Origin: Mycolicibacterium flavescens
GTDB taxonomy: Bacteria > Actinomycetota > Actinomycetes > Mycobacteriales > Mycobacteriaceae
Direction of reading: 5' to 3'
NCBI GenBank assembly: GCA_900637135.1
Contig: LR134353.1
Location: 4,960,001-5,024,000, forward strand
DNA: 64,000 bases
The number at the start of each line of letters is the position of its first letter. Position 1 is the stretch's first letter. The position numbers and the translations under genes were made by a program. Of the stretch, positions 50,486 to 59,991 are shown in pieces. The notes under the pieces are model-generated. The model had not been told where the DNA came from and did not search any database. It was given only the letters and a program-made list of their open reading frames with translations.

Positions 50486-51403
50486 GTGGCCACGGGGCTG
50501 AATCGACGAGGCTTCCTGACGATGACCGCCGGCGCGGCGCTCGTCACGGCGGGATTCACGGCCGGCTGCGGTTCGGACAAACCCGGCGCCGTGGCCAAGG
50601 ACGGCTCGGTCACCGTCAAGCACGCCTTCGGCGAGACCAAAATCCCCGCGCCGCCCAAGCGGGTGGTCAGCGCCGGATTGACCGAGCAGGACGACCTGCT
50701 CGCGCTCGGCGTCGTACCGGTCGCGGTGACCGACTGGTTCGGAGGCGAACCGTTCGCGGTATGGCCCTGGGCGCGAGCCAAACTCGGCTCTGCACAACCC
50801 GCCGTGCTCAGCCTCGCCGAGGGCATTCAGGTCGACCAGATCGCAGGGCTGAACCCCGACCTCATCGTCGCCACCAACGCCGGACTCGATTCGGACACCT
50901 ACTCGAGGCTGTCGGAGATCGCGCCGACCGTCGCGCAGGCCGGTGCCGAGGCGTTCTTCGAGCCGTGGAAACAACAGGCCACCACCATCGGGCAGGCGGT
51001 GTTCAAACACGACGAGATGCAGGCGCTGCTCGTCGCCGTCGGCGACAAGTTCATCGCGGTCGCCGAAAGCAATCCCGGTTTCGCGGGCAAGTCGGCGGCG
51101 CTGTTGCACGGCCAACTGGACAACGGAGAACCGCAAGCCCTGACGCCCGCATGGCGCACCGAGTTCCTCACCGCCATGGGCCTGAGCGTCACCGACGGAC
51201 TCGGCGCCGACGTGCTGATCTGGGCCACCGAGTCCGACGAGGAACAGTCTGCGCTGCTGGCCGAGCCGAGGGTCGCCGAGCGCGGCACGGCGAACGTCTT
51301 CACGGGCAAGGAACTCGCGGGCGCGATCGCCTTCGCCTCACCGCTGTCCTATCCCCTGGTGGCCGACCAACTGCCGGCGCGCATCGCCCAAGCCCTCGCC
51401 TGA
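50486..51403 (+). CDS. fecB2: FecB-like iron-siderophore binding lipoprotein
   Basis: This 305-residue substrate-binding protein has a twin-arginine N-terminus (LNRRGFLTM) and a lipobox ending at Cys (FTAGC, about residue 29), so it is exported folded and lipid-anchored. The type III periplasmic-binding fold shows KVVSAGLTEQDDLLALG-like sequence (RVVSAGLTEQDDLL) and LNPDLIVATN. It should bind a ferric siderophore or heme. Gene order and sequence suggest orthology with M. tuberculosis Rv0265c; the symbol is given on that basis. No permease or ATPase genes are adjacent. Confidence 0.85.
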   Translation: MATGLNRRGFLTMTAGAALVTAGFTAGCGSDKPGAVAKDGSVTVKHAFGETKIPAPPKRVVSAGLTEQDDLLALGVVPVAVTDWFGGEPFAVWPWARAKLGSAQPAVLSLAEGIQVDQIAGLNPDLIVATNAGLDSDTYSRLSEIAPTVAQAGAEAFFEPWKQQATTIGQAVFKHDEMQALLVAVGDKFIAVAESNPGFAGKSAALLHGQLDNGEPQALTPAWRTEFLTAMGLSVTDGLGADVLIWATESDEEQSALLAEPRVAERGTANVFTGKELAGAIAFASPLSYPLVADQLPARIAQALA

Positions 51404-51415
51404 GAAGATTGCGCG

Positions 51416-52099
51416 GTGACCGCCGACATTGAGGCCGAACACCGCGGGTTCGCGACCACGGGATCGGCCTACTACCCGACGCTGGTCGCGGTCTTCACCG
51501 GCCTGGTGCTGATCTCCAATATCGCCGCCACTAAAGGCGTCGCGTTCGGCCCGCTGCTCACCGACGGTGGATTCCTCGTCTTCCCGCTCACCTACGTCAT
51601 CGGTGATGTGTTGAGCGAGGTATACGGGTTCAAAGCCGCCCGGCGCGCCGTGATCATCGGCTTTTGCATGCAGGCGTTGGCGGTACTCGTGTTGTGGGCG
51701 ACCGTGCACCTCCCTGCTGCGCCCGACTACACCAACCAGGAGGCGCTTGCCAGCACCGTCGCGTCCATCACTGGGTTGGCGGCCGCCGGGCTGGCCGGCT
51801 TCCTGGTGGGACAGTTGGTCAACGCCTGGGTGGTGGTGCGTATCAAGGCACGCACCAAAGAGAAGCACCTGTGGGCCAGATTGCTTGGCTCGACAGTCGT
51901 CGGCCAGTTCGCGGACACGTTGGTGTTCTGTGCCATCGCCGCACCGATCATCGGATTCGGCGACATGCGCTCGTTCGTGGTGTACGCCGCGTTGGGATGG
52001 GTCTACAAGACCGCGGTGGAAGTGGTCGTGCTGCCCGTGACGTACCGGGTGATCGCCTTCATCAAGCGCCGCGAGCCGACGTATCGGCCCGCCGCTTGA
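51416..52099 (+). CDS. Queuosine precursor transporter (YhhQ/VUT family)
   Basis: This 227-residue membrane protein has six or so spans and the family motifs LISNIAATKGV, FPLTYVIGDVLSEVYGF and GQFADTLVFC. YhhQ-type proteins take up preQ0/preQ1 or 7-deazaguanine bases. It starts at GTG 51416, 12 bases after the lipoprotein stop. Mycobacteria vary in queuosine synthesis, so the actual ligand here is uncertain. Confidence 0.88.
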   Translation: MTADIEAEHRGFATTGSAYYPTLVAVFTGLVLISNIAATKGVAFGPLLTDGGFLVFPLTYVIGDVLSEVYGFKAARRAVIIGFCMQALAVLVLWATVHLPAAPDYTNQEALASTVASITGLAAAGLAGFLVGQLVNAWVVVRIKARTKEKHLWARLLGSTVVGQFADTLVFCAIAAPIIGFGDMRSFVVYAALGWVYKTAVEVVVLPVTYRVIAFIKRREPTYRPAA

Positions 52100-52174
52100 G
52101 GCATCGCTAAAACTCCTCTGGCAAGGCTCATAGAGCAGGCGTATTGCAAGCTACTCGCGGGTAATTTCGCAGGT

Positions 52175-52855
52175 ATGACCGTGACAGCCGAGATGGAACG
52201 TGACGTGCCGGGCGCCGGCGCGATGCCGATCCGCGACTACGGGGATCGGGCGCTGTTGCTCGAGTTCGGCACCACCGCCGAGGTGCTGGCGTGGAACGAG
52301 GCGATCCGACGGGCCGACCTGCCCGGCGTCCTCGACATCGTGCCCGCCGCGCGAACCGTGTTGGTCAAGCTCGCCGAGCCCAGATATCAGGCGCCGACGC
52401 GACAGCGTCTCGGCGGGTTGCGCATCGACGCCGATCCGGAGGCCGAGCTGACACCGCCCGCCGGCGGCCGCGCCGACCTCACCATCGACGTCGTCTACGA
52501 CGGTCCCGATCTCGACGAGGTGGCCCGACTGACGGGGCTGACCCGTGACGACGTCGTCGCCGCACACACCGGCAGCCTGTGGCGGGTCGCGTTCGGCGGG
52601 TTCGCACCGGGCTTCGCCTATCTCGTCGGCGGTGACCGCAGGCTCGAGGTGCCGCGGCGATCCGAGCCGAGGACCAAGGTGCCTGCCGGCGCCGTGGGTC
52701 TGGCGGGTGAGTTCAGCGGTGTCTATCCGCGCGAGTCGCCCGGCGGCTGGCAGCTGATCGGCCGGACCTCCGCGGTGCTGTGGGACATCAACCGAGACAG
52801 CCCGGCGCTGCTGACATCGGGCATGTGGGTCCAGTTCCGGGCGGTCGAGTCATGA
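52175..52855 (+). CDS. pxpB: 5-oxoprolinase subunit PxpB (KipI / allophanate hydrolase subunit 1 family)
   Basis: This 226-residue protein contains the family features [15 protein letters not shown] near the N-terminus and the strongly conserved [11 protein letters not shown] followed by [20 protein letters not shown]. With PxpC and PxpA it hydrolyses 5-oxoproline to glutamate using ATP. PxpC overlaps by four bases; PxpA (LamB/YcsF) is not in the window. It corresponds in position to M. tuberculosis Rv0264c. Confidence 0.9.
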   Translation: MTVTAEMERDVPGAGAMPIRDYGDRALLLEFGTTAEVLAWNEAIRRADLPGVLDIVPAARTVLVKLAEPRYQAPTRQRLGGLRIDADPEAELTPPAGGRADLTIDVVYDGPDLDEVARLTGLTRDDVVAAHTGSLWRVAFGGFAPGFAYLVGGDRRLEVPRRSEPRTKVPAGAVGLAGEFSGVYPRESPGGWQLIGRTSAVLWDINRDSPALLTSGMWVQFRAVES

Positions 52856-53739
52856 CGACGACGCTGGAGATCCTGCGCTCGGGCCCGTTGGCTCTGGTCG
52901 AGGACCTGGGCCGGCCCGGGTTGGCGCATATGGGCGTAGGCCGCTCCGGTGCCGCCGACCGCAGCTCGCACACACTGGCCAACCGGCTGGTGGCCAACCC
53001 CGGCGATCGGGCCACCATCGAGGTGACGTTCGGCGGGCTGGCGGCGCGGGTGCACGGTGACGATATCGCGATCGCGGTCACCGGCGCCGACACCGATCCC
53101 TCCGTCGACGGAGTGTTGTTCGGCACCAACAGCATTCACTACGCCCGCGACGGTGAGGTGATCTCGCTCGGCGCGCCGCGCGCCGGCCTTCGGACATATC
53201 TGGCGGTGCGCGGCGGCATCGACGTCGAACCGGTACTGGGCTCGCGGTCGTATGACGTGATGTCGGCGATCGGTCCGCAGCCGCTGCGGGCGGGCGATGT
53301 GCTGCCCGTCGGCGAGCACACCGACGACTTCCCCGAGCTCGACCAGGCTCCCGTCGCGGCCATCGAGGACGACGTGCTCGAGTTGACGGTGGTGCCCGGC
53401 CCGCGCGACGACTGGTTCGTCGATCCGGATGTATTGATTCGCACGAACTGGCAGGCGACCAACAAGAGCGACCGCGTGGGCATGCGGTTGGTCGGCGGGC
53501 CACTCGAGTACCGCTGGCCGGACCGGCAACTGTCGAGCGAGGGTGCCACGAGGGGCGCAATTCAGGTGCCGCCGAACGGTTTTCCCGTCATTCTCGGGCC
53601 GGATCACCCGGTCACGGGCGGGTACCCGGTGATCGGTGTGGTCGCCGACGAGGACATCGACAAGGTTGCTCAGGTGCGACCCGGGCAAACGGTGCGGATG
53701 CATTGGTCGCGGCCGCGCCGACCGTTCGGGGACCGTTAG
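52852..53739 (+). CDS. pxpC: 5-oxoprolinase subunit PxpC (biotin-dependent carboxyltransferase-like)
   Basis: This 295-residue protein starts at ATG 52852, inside the ATGA overlap with pxpB. Motifs are [33 protein letters not shown]-like text ([11 protein letters not shown]), and [20 protein letters not shown]. It forms the PxpBC complex that cooperates with PxpA in ATP-dependent 5-oxoproline opening. It corresponds to Rv0263c by order. The AAC(2') gene follows. Confidence 0.9.
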   Translation: MTTTLEILRSGPLALVEDLGRPGLAHMGVGRSGAADRSSHTLANRLVANPGDRATIEVTFGGLAARVHGDDIAIAVTGADTDPSVDGVLFGTNSIHYARDGEVISLGAPRAGLRTYLAVRGGIDVEPVLGSRSYDVMSAIGPQPLRAGDVLPVGEHTDDFPELDQAPVAAIEDDVLELTVVPGPRDDWFVDPDVLIRTNWQATNKSDRVGMRLVGGPLEYRWPDRQLSSEGATRGAIQVPPNGFPVILGPDHPVTGGYPVIGVVADEDIDKVAQVRPGQTVRMHWSRPRRPFGDR

Positions 53740-53756
53740 TCTCACCGCGCTGGTAG

Positions 53757-54335
<579 letters not shown>

Positions 54336-54407
54336 GACTCACACCCGCACCGGGTGTGGGGTGAGGGGAATTTCACGGCGGGGTCACCGCGCGGCACGTT
54401 GAGGCAA

Positions 54408-54420
54408 TAACGCCTCGTTA
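54408..54420. promoter_or_regulatory. Short inverted repeat upstream of the nitrate regulator
   Basis: TAACG-CCT-CGTTA, perfect 5-base arms, in the 186-base gap before the regulator at 54522. It might be a second protein-binding site besides the GlnR-like box; the signal is short. Confidence 0.25.
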
Positions 54421-54461
54421 ACGTCGGGTTTCATGACGTTCTGCAGGCTGCGGGCGGTGTC

Positions 54462-54499
54462 GACACGCCTCGGAAATGGCCAAGTAATCACTTGGAAAC
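54462..54499 (+). promoter_or_regulatory. Candidate GlnR box
   Basis: Four half-sites are spaced exactly six bases apart: GACAC, GAAAT, GTAAT, GAAAC. They match the actinobacterial GlnR pattern gTnAc-n6-GaAAc-n6-gTnAc-n6-GaAAc at 15 of 18 fixed positions. A perfect CCAAGT-N4-ACTTGG palindrome (54480-54495) overlaps it. The box ends 22 bases before ATG 54522, consistent with nitrogen control of the nitrite-assimilation regulator. Confidence 0.55.
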
Positions 54500-54521
54500 A
54501 TGCGCTGCTTACACAGGTTCC

Positions 54522-55670
54522 ATGACTGAGCCGGACTGGGCGCCGCTGACCGGATTCCGGGTGGCCGTCACTTCCGCTCGGCGCGCCGACGAGCTGAGTG
54601 CACTGCTGCGCCGCCGCGGTGCGACGGTGACGAGCGCGGCGGCGATCCAGATGGTGCCGTTGCCCGACGACGACGAACTGCGTGCCCACACCGAGGGCCT
54701 GATCGACGTCCCGCCCGACATCGTGATCGCCACCACCGGCATCGGGTTCCGCGGCTGGGTCGCCGCGGCCGACGGCTGGGGGCTGGCCAACGATCTGACC
54801 GCCGCGCTCGCGAAGGCGCGCGTCGTGTCGCGCGGCCCCAAGGCGACCGGTGCGCTGCGCGCCGCCGGGCTGCCCGAGGAGTGGTCCCCCGACTCGGAGT
54901 CGTCACGCGAATTGCTGCACTACCTCGTCGAGGGCGGTATCGCCGGGCAGCGGATCGCGGTGCAGTTGCACGGAGCCACCGATGACTGGGACCCGTTTCC
55001 CGAGTTCCTCGACGAGTTGCGCGCCGCGGGTGCCGAGGTCGTGCCGATCCGGGTGTACCGGTGGCATCCGGCGCCACACAACGGTGACTTCGACCAACTG
55101 GTGGCCGGCATCGCCGACGAGAAGTTCGATGCGGTCAGCTTCACGTCGGCGCCCGCTGTCGCGTCGGTGTTGCTGCGGGCCAAGGAGATGGGCCTGGAGA
55201 ACCAGGTGATCGCCGCCTTCCGCCGGGACGTGCACGCCATGTGCGTCGGCCCCGTGACCGCCCGCCCGCTGGTTCGGTTGGGTGTACCGACGTCGGCTCC
55301 GGAGCGAATGCGATTGGGGGCGTTGGCCCGTCACATCACCGATGAACTGCCGCTGTTGTGCACGCGCACCATTCGGGTGGCCGGGCACCTGCTCGAGATC
55401 CGCGGCACGTGCGTCCTGGTCGACGGTGTCGTCAAGCCGGTGTCGCCGGCGGGCATGGCGACGATCCGCGCGCTCGCCCACCGGCCGGGAGCGGTGGTGT
55501 CGCGCGCGGACCTGCTGCGGGCTCTGCCCGGCACCGGCACCGACACCCACGCCGTCGAAACCGCCGTCTTGCGGCTGCGAACGGCGTTGGGCGACAAGAA
55601 CATCGTGTCGACCGTCGTCAAGCGCGGCTACCGCCTGGCCGTCGAGGACAACCTGGTGAGTGCGCCGTGA
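54522..55670 (+). CDS. nnaR: Nitrate/nitrite assimilation regulator: HemD-like domain plus winged helix
   Basis: This 382-residue protein has an N-terminal uroporphyrinogen-III synthase-like domain (about 5-265; FRVAVTSARRADEL at the start) and a C-terminal OmpR-type winged helix (about 290-378) ending in STVVKRGYRLAV. The architecture and position (Rv0260c-like) match NnaR, known in M. smegmatis as an activator of nitrite-assimilation genes. It starts at ATG 54522 just past a candidate GlnR box. It overlaps the CbiX-like gene by four bases, and nirBD lie just beyond on the other strand. The HemD domain may sense a tetrapyrrole or nitrite-linked ligand instead of making uroporphyrinogen. Confidence 0.87.
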   Translation: MTEPDWAPLTGFRVAVTSARRADELSALLRRRGATVTSAAAIQMVPLPDDDELRAHTEGLIDVPPDIVIATTGIGFRGWVAAADGWGLANDLTAALAKARVVSRGPKATGALRAAGLPEEWSPDSESSRELLHYLVEGGIAGQRIAVQLHGATDDWDPFPEFLDELRAAGAEVVPIRVYRWHPAPHNGDFDQLVAGIADEKFDAVSFTSAPAVASVLLRAKEMGLENQVIAAFRRDVHAMCVGPVTARPLVRLGVPTSAPERMRLGALARHITDELPLLCTRTIRVAGHLLEIRGTCVLVDGVVKPVSPAGMATIRALAHRPGAVVSRADLLRALPGTGTDTHAVETAVLRLRTALGDKNIVSTVVKRGYRLAVEDNLVSAP

Positions 55671-56347
55671 GCTATCTGCTGGTAGCGCACGGCACGCGTA
55701 AACAGAGCGGTGTCGCGCTGATCGGAAACCTCGCCGACCGGGTGTCGACGGTGCTCGGCACCCCGATCCACGTCGCGTTCGTCGACGTTCTCGGCCCGAC
55801 ACCGAGCGAAGTGCTGCAGACGTTGTCCGATCGGACGATCCTCGTGCCGGCATTCCTGGCGCGCGGATATCACGTCAACGTCGACATCCCCGCACACGTC
55901 GCGGCCAGTGGGCATCCCGACGTGACCGTGTCCGAGGCGCTCGGACCCAGCCCAGCGTTGACGCGGGTACTCATGGATCGCTTGATCGAGTGCGGCTGGC
56001 GGCCGGGCGATTCGGTGGTGCTGGCGGCGGCGGGCACGTCCGATCCCGGTGCATTATCTGATTTGCGCCAGACGTCGGCGTTGTTGTCGGCGGTGATCGG
56101 CGAGCGGGTCGAACTGGCGTACGCCGCGACCGGTGAGCCGCGCGTCGCCGACGCGGTGGCAGGGCTGCGTCGCGCTGGTGCGCGGCGGGCGGTCGTGGCC
56201 TCTTACCTGTTGGCCGAGGGCCTGTTTCAGGACCGGCTGCGGGCCAGCGGTGCCGACGCGGTCGCCGACCCCTTGGGCACCCATCCCGCGATGGTGCGGC
56301 TGATCGCCAACCGGTTCCGCCGCGCCCGCGTTCCGCTGGCAGCCTGA
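55667..56347 (+). CDS. Sirohydrochlorin chelatase (CbiX/SirB-like)
   Basis: This 226-residue protein starts at GTG 55667 within the GTGA overlap with the regulator. The N-terminal YLLVAHGTRKQSG carries the conserved His of class II chelatases, and a second half with LAAAGTSDPGALSD and VASYLLAEGLFQDRL mirrors the first. It would insert iron (or cobalt) into sirohydrochlorin. Next to nirB, whose product needs siroheme, ferrochelation for siroheme is the likely role. It corresponds to Rv0259c in order. Confidence 0.88.
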   Translation: MSYLLVAHGTRKQSGVALIGNLADRVSTVLGTPIHVAFVDVLGPTPSEVLQTLSDRTILVPAFLARGYHVNVDIPAHVAASGHPDVTVSEALGPSPALTRVLMDRLIECGWRPGDSVVLAAAGTSDPGALSDLRQTSALLSAVIGERVELAYAATGEPRVADAVAGLRRAGARRAVVASYLLAEGLFQDRLRASGADAVADPLGTHPAMVRLIANRFRRARVPLAA

Positions 56348-56356
56348 CTCACCGCC

Positions 56357-56415
56357 GCGAAATGGCATTCCAGCAGGCGTTCACTCGAACTTTCGCTGCT
56401 GGAATGCAATTTCGC
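56357..56415. terminator. Long hairpin between convergent chelatase and nirD genes
   Basis: Two 20-base arms (56357-56376 and 56396-56415) pair at 19 of 20 positions with a 19-base loop. It fills the 84-base gap between convergent genes and is the longest stem in the window. There is no clear U-tract. It is probably a bidirectional terminator or an mRNA 3'-end stabiliser. Confidence 0.65.
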
Positions 56416-56431
56416 GCAAGACGAGTAAGGG

Positions 56432-56779
56432 TCAGCCGCGGACCTCGACGTGGCCGTCGGCGGTGAGGCGCGTCGGGTAGACCGGCAGCGAGAACTCGGG
56501 ATCGTCGAGGCACACGCCGTCATCGATCGCGAAGGCCTGCTTCTTGATCGGTGACTGCACGGTCGGTCGGCCGCCGCGATCGCCGACGAGGCCGCGCGAC
56601 ATCACCGCCGCGCCCGAGAACGGATCAATGTTGCCGACCGCATGCAGCGACCCGTCGTCCAGCCGGAACAGCGCCGCCTGGCTGCCGTCGGCGAGTAACA
56701 CGCCGACCCCGCGGTTCGGGATCAGGAAGTCGTAGCGGCAGGCTGTCGTCCAGACCTGGATATCGTTGAGAGTTGTCAT
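56432..56779 (-). CDS. nirD: Assimilatory nitrite reductase small subunit
   Basis: This 115-residue protein has the Rieske-like fold of NirD but without Cys/His cluster ligands: VWTTACRYDFLIPNRGVGVLL, GNIDPFSGAAVMSRGLVGDRGG. It pairs with NirB for NADH-dependent reduction of nitrite to ammonium in the cytosol. Its start overlaps the nirB stop by four bases. Confidence 0.93.
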   Translation of the reverse strand: MTTLNDIQVWTTACRYDFLIPNRGVGVLLADGSQAALFRLDDGSLHAVGNIDPFSGAAVMSRGLVGDRGGRPTVQSPIKKQAFAIDDGVCLDDPEFSLPVYPTRLTADGHVEVRG

Positions 56780-59331
56780 CTTTGGGGCACCTTCGGCATT
56801 CCGATGGGGACGGGCACCTTGCGGCCGGACCGCTCGGTGAACTCGACTGTGGGGTCAGCGACGTCCGGGGCGTTGACGAACGACACGAAGCGCGACAGCT
56901 TGTTCGGGTCGTCGAGTACGCCCTTCCATTCGCATGCGTAGCCCTCGACGTGGCGGGCCATCGCGGCCTCGAATTCGGCTGCCAAGCCCAGGGAGTCGTT
57001 GCAGACGACATCGCGGAGATGGTCCAGTCCCCCGTCCATCGCCTCCAGCCACGGCGCAGTGCGCTGCAACCGGTCGGCGGTGCGGATGTAGAACATCAGG
57101 AACCTGTCGATGTACCGGATCAACGTCTCGTCGTCGAGGTCGCCGGCCAGCAGCTGCGCGTGTCGGGGCGACATGCCGCCGTTGCCGCAGACGTAAAGAT
57201 TCCAACCTTGTTCGGTGGCGATGACGCCGACGTCTTTGCTCTGCGCCTCCGCGCATTCGCGCGCGCATCCCGACACCGCCATCTTGATCTTGTGTGGTGC
57301 GCGAAGCCCGCGGTAGCGCTTCTCGATTTCGACGGCCATGTCGACGGAATCCTGCTGGCCGTAGCGACACCATGTGGAGCCGACACAGCTCTTGACGGTG
57401 CGCAACGACTTACCGTAGGCGTGCCCGGACTCCATGCCGCCGTCGACGAGGCGGCGCCAGATCTCGGGAAGCTGGTCGACGCGGGCGCCGAACATGTCGA
57501 TGCGCTGTCCGCCGGTGATCTTGGTGTACAGGCCGAAGTCCCTGGCGATCTCGCCGATCAGGATCAGCTGCTCCGGTGTGATCTCACCGCCCGGTGACCG
57601 TGGCACCACCGAGTAGCTGCCGTTGCGCTGGATGTTGGCCAGGAAGTGGTCGTTGGAGTCCTGCAGCGAGGCCTGCTCCCCGTCGAGGATGTGCTCGCTG
57701 CTCGTCGAGGCCAGGATCGACGCAACCACCGGTTTGCAGATGTCGCAACCCTTTCCGGTGCCGAACCTCTCGATCAACCCGGAGAACGTGCGGATCTCGG
57801 TGGCGCTGATGATCTCGAACAACTCGGCGCGCGACTGCGAGAAGTGTTCGCACAGCGCCTTGGACTGTTCGACGCCCTCGGCTTCCAGCAGCTGCTTGAG
57901 CAGCGGCACGCACGAACCGCAGGAGGTGCCCGCGAGCGTGCACTTCTTCAGGCCGGGCACGTCGGCGCATCCGCCGCTGATGGCCTCCTTCAGGTCACCC
58001 TTGGTGACGTTGTTGCAGGAGCAGATCTGCGCGATGTCGGGCAGCGCGCCGACGCCCAAAGCCGGTGCGTCGCCGTCGGAGGCGGGTGCGATCAGCGACA
58101 GCGGGTCACCGGGCAGCTCGCTGGCGACCATCGGACGCAGCACACCGTAGGCCGACGCGTCACCGACGAGGATCCCGCCCAACAGGGTCTTGGCGTCATC
58201 GGAGAGCACCAGCTTCGCGTAGGTCTGCTTGACCGGGTCGTTGACCACGACGTTCAAGCAGTTGGGCGTATGGCCCTGGGCATCGCCGAAGCTGGCCACG
58301 TCGACGCCGAGCAGTTTGAGCTTGGTCGACATGTCGGCTTCCGGGAACTCGGCGGCGCCACCGAGCAGGCGATCGGCCACCACCTCCGCGCTCGTGTAGC
58401 CGGGGCCGACGAGCCCGTAGCAGCGGCCCTCGATCGCGGCCACCTCGCCGATGGCGTAGATGTCGGGATCGCTTGTGGCGCAGGATAGGTCGGTCAGCAC
58501 ACCACCGCGCTGGGCGATGTCCAGGCCCGCTTCGCGAGCGAGTTCGTCGCGCGGGCGCACGCCGGCGGCGAACACGATCAGACCGGTGTCGATATGGCTT
58601 CCGTCGTTGAGGGACAACCGCACTGAGTCGTCCTGGTCGGATTTGCGCAGCGGCCGGTTGCGCTGTGCCGGCGCGATGGTTTCGGTGCCCACACCGGTGT
58701 GCACCTCGATGCCCAGGCTCTTGACCATCCTGCTCAGCAGCGCGCCGCCTGCCTCGTCGAGCTGTGCGGCCATCAGATGGGGCGCCATCTCGACGACGTG
58801 GGTCTTCAACCCGAACGCGCGCAGCGCATTCGCCGCTTCCAGGCCGAGCAGGCCACCGCCGATCACCACACCGACGGGCGCCTTCGACGCGAGTGCCGTT
58901 TCGGCGCCTGCCCGGATCGCGTCGAGGTCGTCGAGGGTCCGATAGACGTGGCAGGCCGGCAGGTCGCGGCCCGGCACCGGCGGCACGAACGCATACGAGC
59001 CGGTCGCCAACACCAAGGCGTCGTACGGAATGCGGAAACCCTCGGCGGTCAGCACCGCCTTGTCCGTCCGGTCGATCCCGGTGACCCGCGTGCCCAGCCG
59101 CAGCTCGACCAGCTCGTCATCCGGGTAGTCGTTGCCCGCGAGCGCCAACCGGCTGCGGTCCCAGTGTTCGGTGTACCCGGTGAGCCCGACCCGGTCGTAG
59201 GCGGCGTCGGCCTCCTCGGCGAGGATCGTCACCCGCCACTGGCCGTCGGCGTCACGGGACCGCAGCGCCTCGACGAATCGGTGACCGACCATGCCGTGGC
59301 CGACCACGACCACCTTTCTTGTTGACCGCAT
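56776..59331 (-). CDS. nirB: Assimilatory NAD(P)H nitrite reductase large subunit
   Basis: This 851-residue protein starts at ATG 59331; a frame extension to 59391 is not supported. Domains in order are FAD/NAD-binding pyridine-nucleotide reductase (about 1-300, VVVVGHGMVGHRFVE first), NirB C-terminal reductase dimer region, Bfd-like [2Fe-2S] domain (CSCNN and CGSC, about 420-475) with a second Cys pair CDIC, and ferredoxin-half plus siroheme/4Fe-4S domains with C-x5-C (CVGSTWC) and C-x3-C (CARECA). It reduces nitrite to ammonium for assimilation. Regulation by NnaR and GlnR is expected from known mycobacterial biology. It is divergent from hsp20. Confidence 0.95.
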   Translation of the reverse strand: MRSTRKVVVVGHGMVGHRFVEALRSRDADGQWRVTILAEEADAAYDRVGLTGYTEHWDRSRLALAGNDYPDDELVELRLGTRVTGIDRTDKAVLTAEGFRIPYDALVLATGSYAFVPPVPGRDLPACHVYRTLDDLDAIRAGAETALASKAPVGVVIGGGLLGLEAANALRAFGLKTHVVEMAPHLMAAQLDEAGGALLSRMVKSLGIEVHTGVGTETIAPAQRNRPLRKSDQDDSVRLSLNDGSHIDTGLIVFAAGVRPRDELAREAGLDIAQRGGVLTDLSCATSDPDIYAIGEVAAIEGRCYGLVGPGYTSAEVVADRLLGGAAEFPEADMSTKLKLLGVDVASFGDAQGHTPNCLNVVVNDPVKQTYAKLVLSDDAKTLLGGILVGDASAYGVLRPMVASELPGDPLSLIAPASDGDAPALGVGALPDIAQICSCNNVTKGDLKEAISGGCADVPGLKKCTLAGTSCGSCVPLLKQLLEAEGVEQSKALCEHFSQSRAELFEIISATEIRTFSGLIERFGTGKGCDICKPVVASILASTSSEHILDGEQASLQDSNDHFLANIQRNGSYSVVPRSPGGEITPEQLILIGEIARDFGLYTKITGGQRIDMFGARVDQLPEIWRRLVDGGMESGHAYGKSLRTVKSCVGSTWCRYGQQDSVDMAVEIEKRYRGLRAPHKIKMAVSGCARECAEAQSKDVGVIATEQGWNLYVCGNGGMSPRHAQLLAGDLDDETLIRYIDRFLMFYIRTADRLQRTAPWLEAMDGGLDHLRDVVCNDSLGLAAEFEAAMARHVEGYACEWKGVLDDPNKLSRFVSFVNAPDVADPTVEFTERSGRKVPVPIGMPKVPQR

Positions 59332-59466
59332 GCCGCCGACGCTAAGCAGCCGATATTGCCGCAATGTCGCCTCGTGTGAAGCAGCGATCACGGTGTGCTC
59401 ACATCAACCCGCGGCCGCTGTGAGCCCGATGCTGCGGCTTCGCTCGCGGCGAACGACCTAGCGGAA

Positions 59467-59487
59467 TATGAGTGTGGGTGACTCAAG
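59467..59487 (+). promoter_or_regulatory. HAIR-type HspR operator upstream of hsp20
   Basis: TATGAGT-N7-ACTCAAG matches the HspR consensus CTTGAGT-N7-ACTCAAG with a perfect right arm and five of seven in the left. It lies 54 bases before ATG 59542. The M. tuberculosis orthologue acr2 is known to be HspR-repressed. Confidence 0.65.
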
Positions 59488-59502
59488 TTTTACTGATTGA
59501 GA

Positions 59503-59521
59503 AACCGGCACAGTGCCGGTT
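59503..59521. promoter_or_regulatory. Perfect 9-bp palindrome before hsp20
   Basis: AACCGGCAC-A-GTGCCGGTT, with nine-base arms and one central base, 20 bases before ATG 59542 and next to the RBS. It may be an operator, or a 5'-UTR hairpin. With a one-base loop the RNA stem would be shortened. Confidence 0.5.
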
Positions 59522-59541
59522 CGACAGCGAGGAGGGCAGAC

Positions 59542-59976
59542 ATGAGCACTTTGGCATTACGCACTCGTCCCACGTGGGATCTGGACCGTTGGGTACGCGA
59601 CTTCTTCGGTCCCGCGACCGCTGAAAGCTGGGCCGCGGGGGCGTTCACCCCCGCCGCGGAAATCGTCAGGGAGGGCGACGACGCGCTCGTCCGCGTCGAG
59701 CTTCCGGGCCTCGACGTCGAGAAGGATGTGAACGTCGAGGTCGACCGGGGCTACCTCGTGATCCACGGCGAACGTCGCGACGAGCGGTCCGAAGAGACTG
59801 ATGGCCGCACGCTTCGCGAGGTGCGGTACGGGTCGTTCCGTCGATCGTTCAAGCTCCCCGAGCACGTCACCGGCCAGGACATCAAGGCCGAGTACGACAC
59901 CGGTGTGCTGACGGTGCGGATCCCCGACGCCCACAAGGGCCGCCAGACGCAGCGCATCGCGATCGAAAACAAGTAA
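59542..59976 (+). CDS. acr2: Hsp20/alpha-crystallin small heat-shock protein, Acr2-like
   Basis: This 144-residue small heat-shock protein starts at ATG 59542 with GAGGAGG upstream. The alpha-crystallin domain spans about 40-135: FTPAAEIVREGDDALVRVELPG, GYLVIHGERR, and the C-terminal GVLTVRIPD; a C-terminal I-x-I-like motif (RIAIEN) follows. It holds unfolding proteins as an oligomer in the cytosol. The HAIR element upstream and its place beside nirB and the Rv0250c family fit M. tuberculosis Rv0251c (acr2/hsp). Confidence 0.93.
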   Translation: MSTLALRTRPTWDLDRWVRDFFGPATAESWAAGAFTPAAEIVREGDDALVRVELPGLDVEKDVNVEVDRGYLVIHGERRDERSEETDGRTLREVRYGSFRRSFKLPEHVTGQDIKAEYDTGVLTVRIPDAHKGRQTQRIAIENK

Positions 59977-59991
59977 GCACCTCGATACGGC

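Noticed and set aside
59332-59400. GlnR box upstream of nirB
   Set aside because: Some GTGA-type half-sites recur at 11-base steps on the minus strand, but the GAAAC half-sites are absent.
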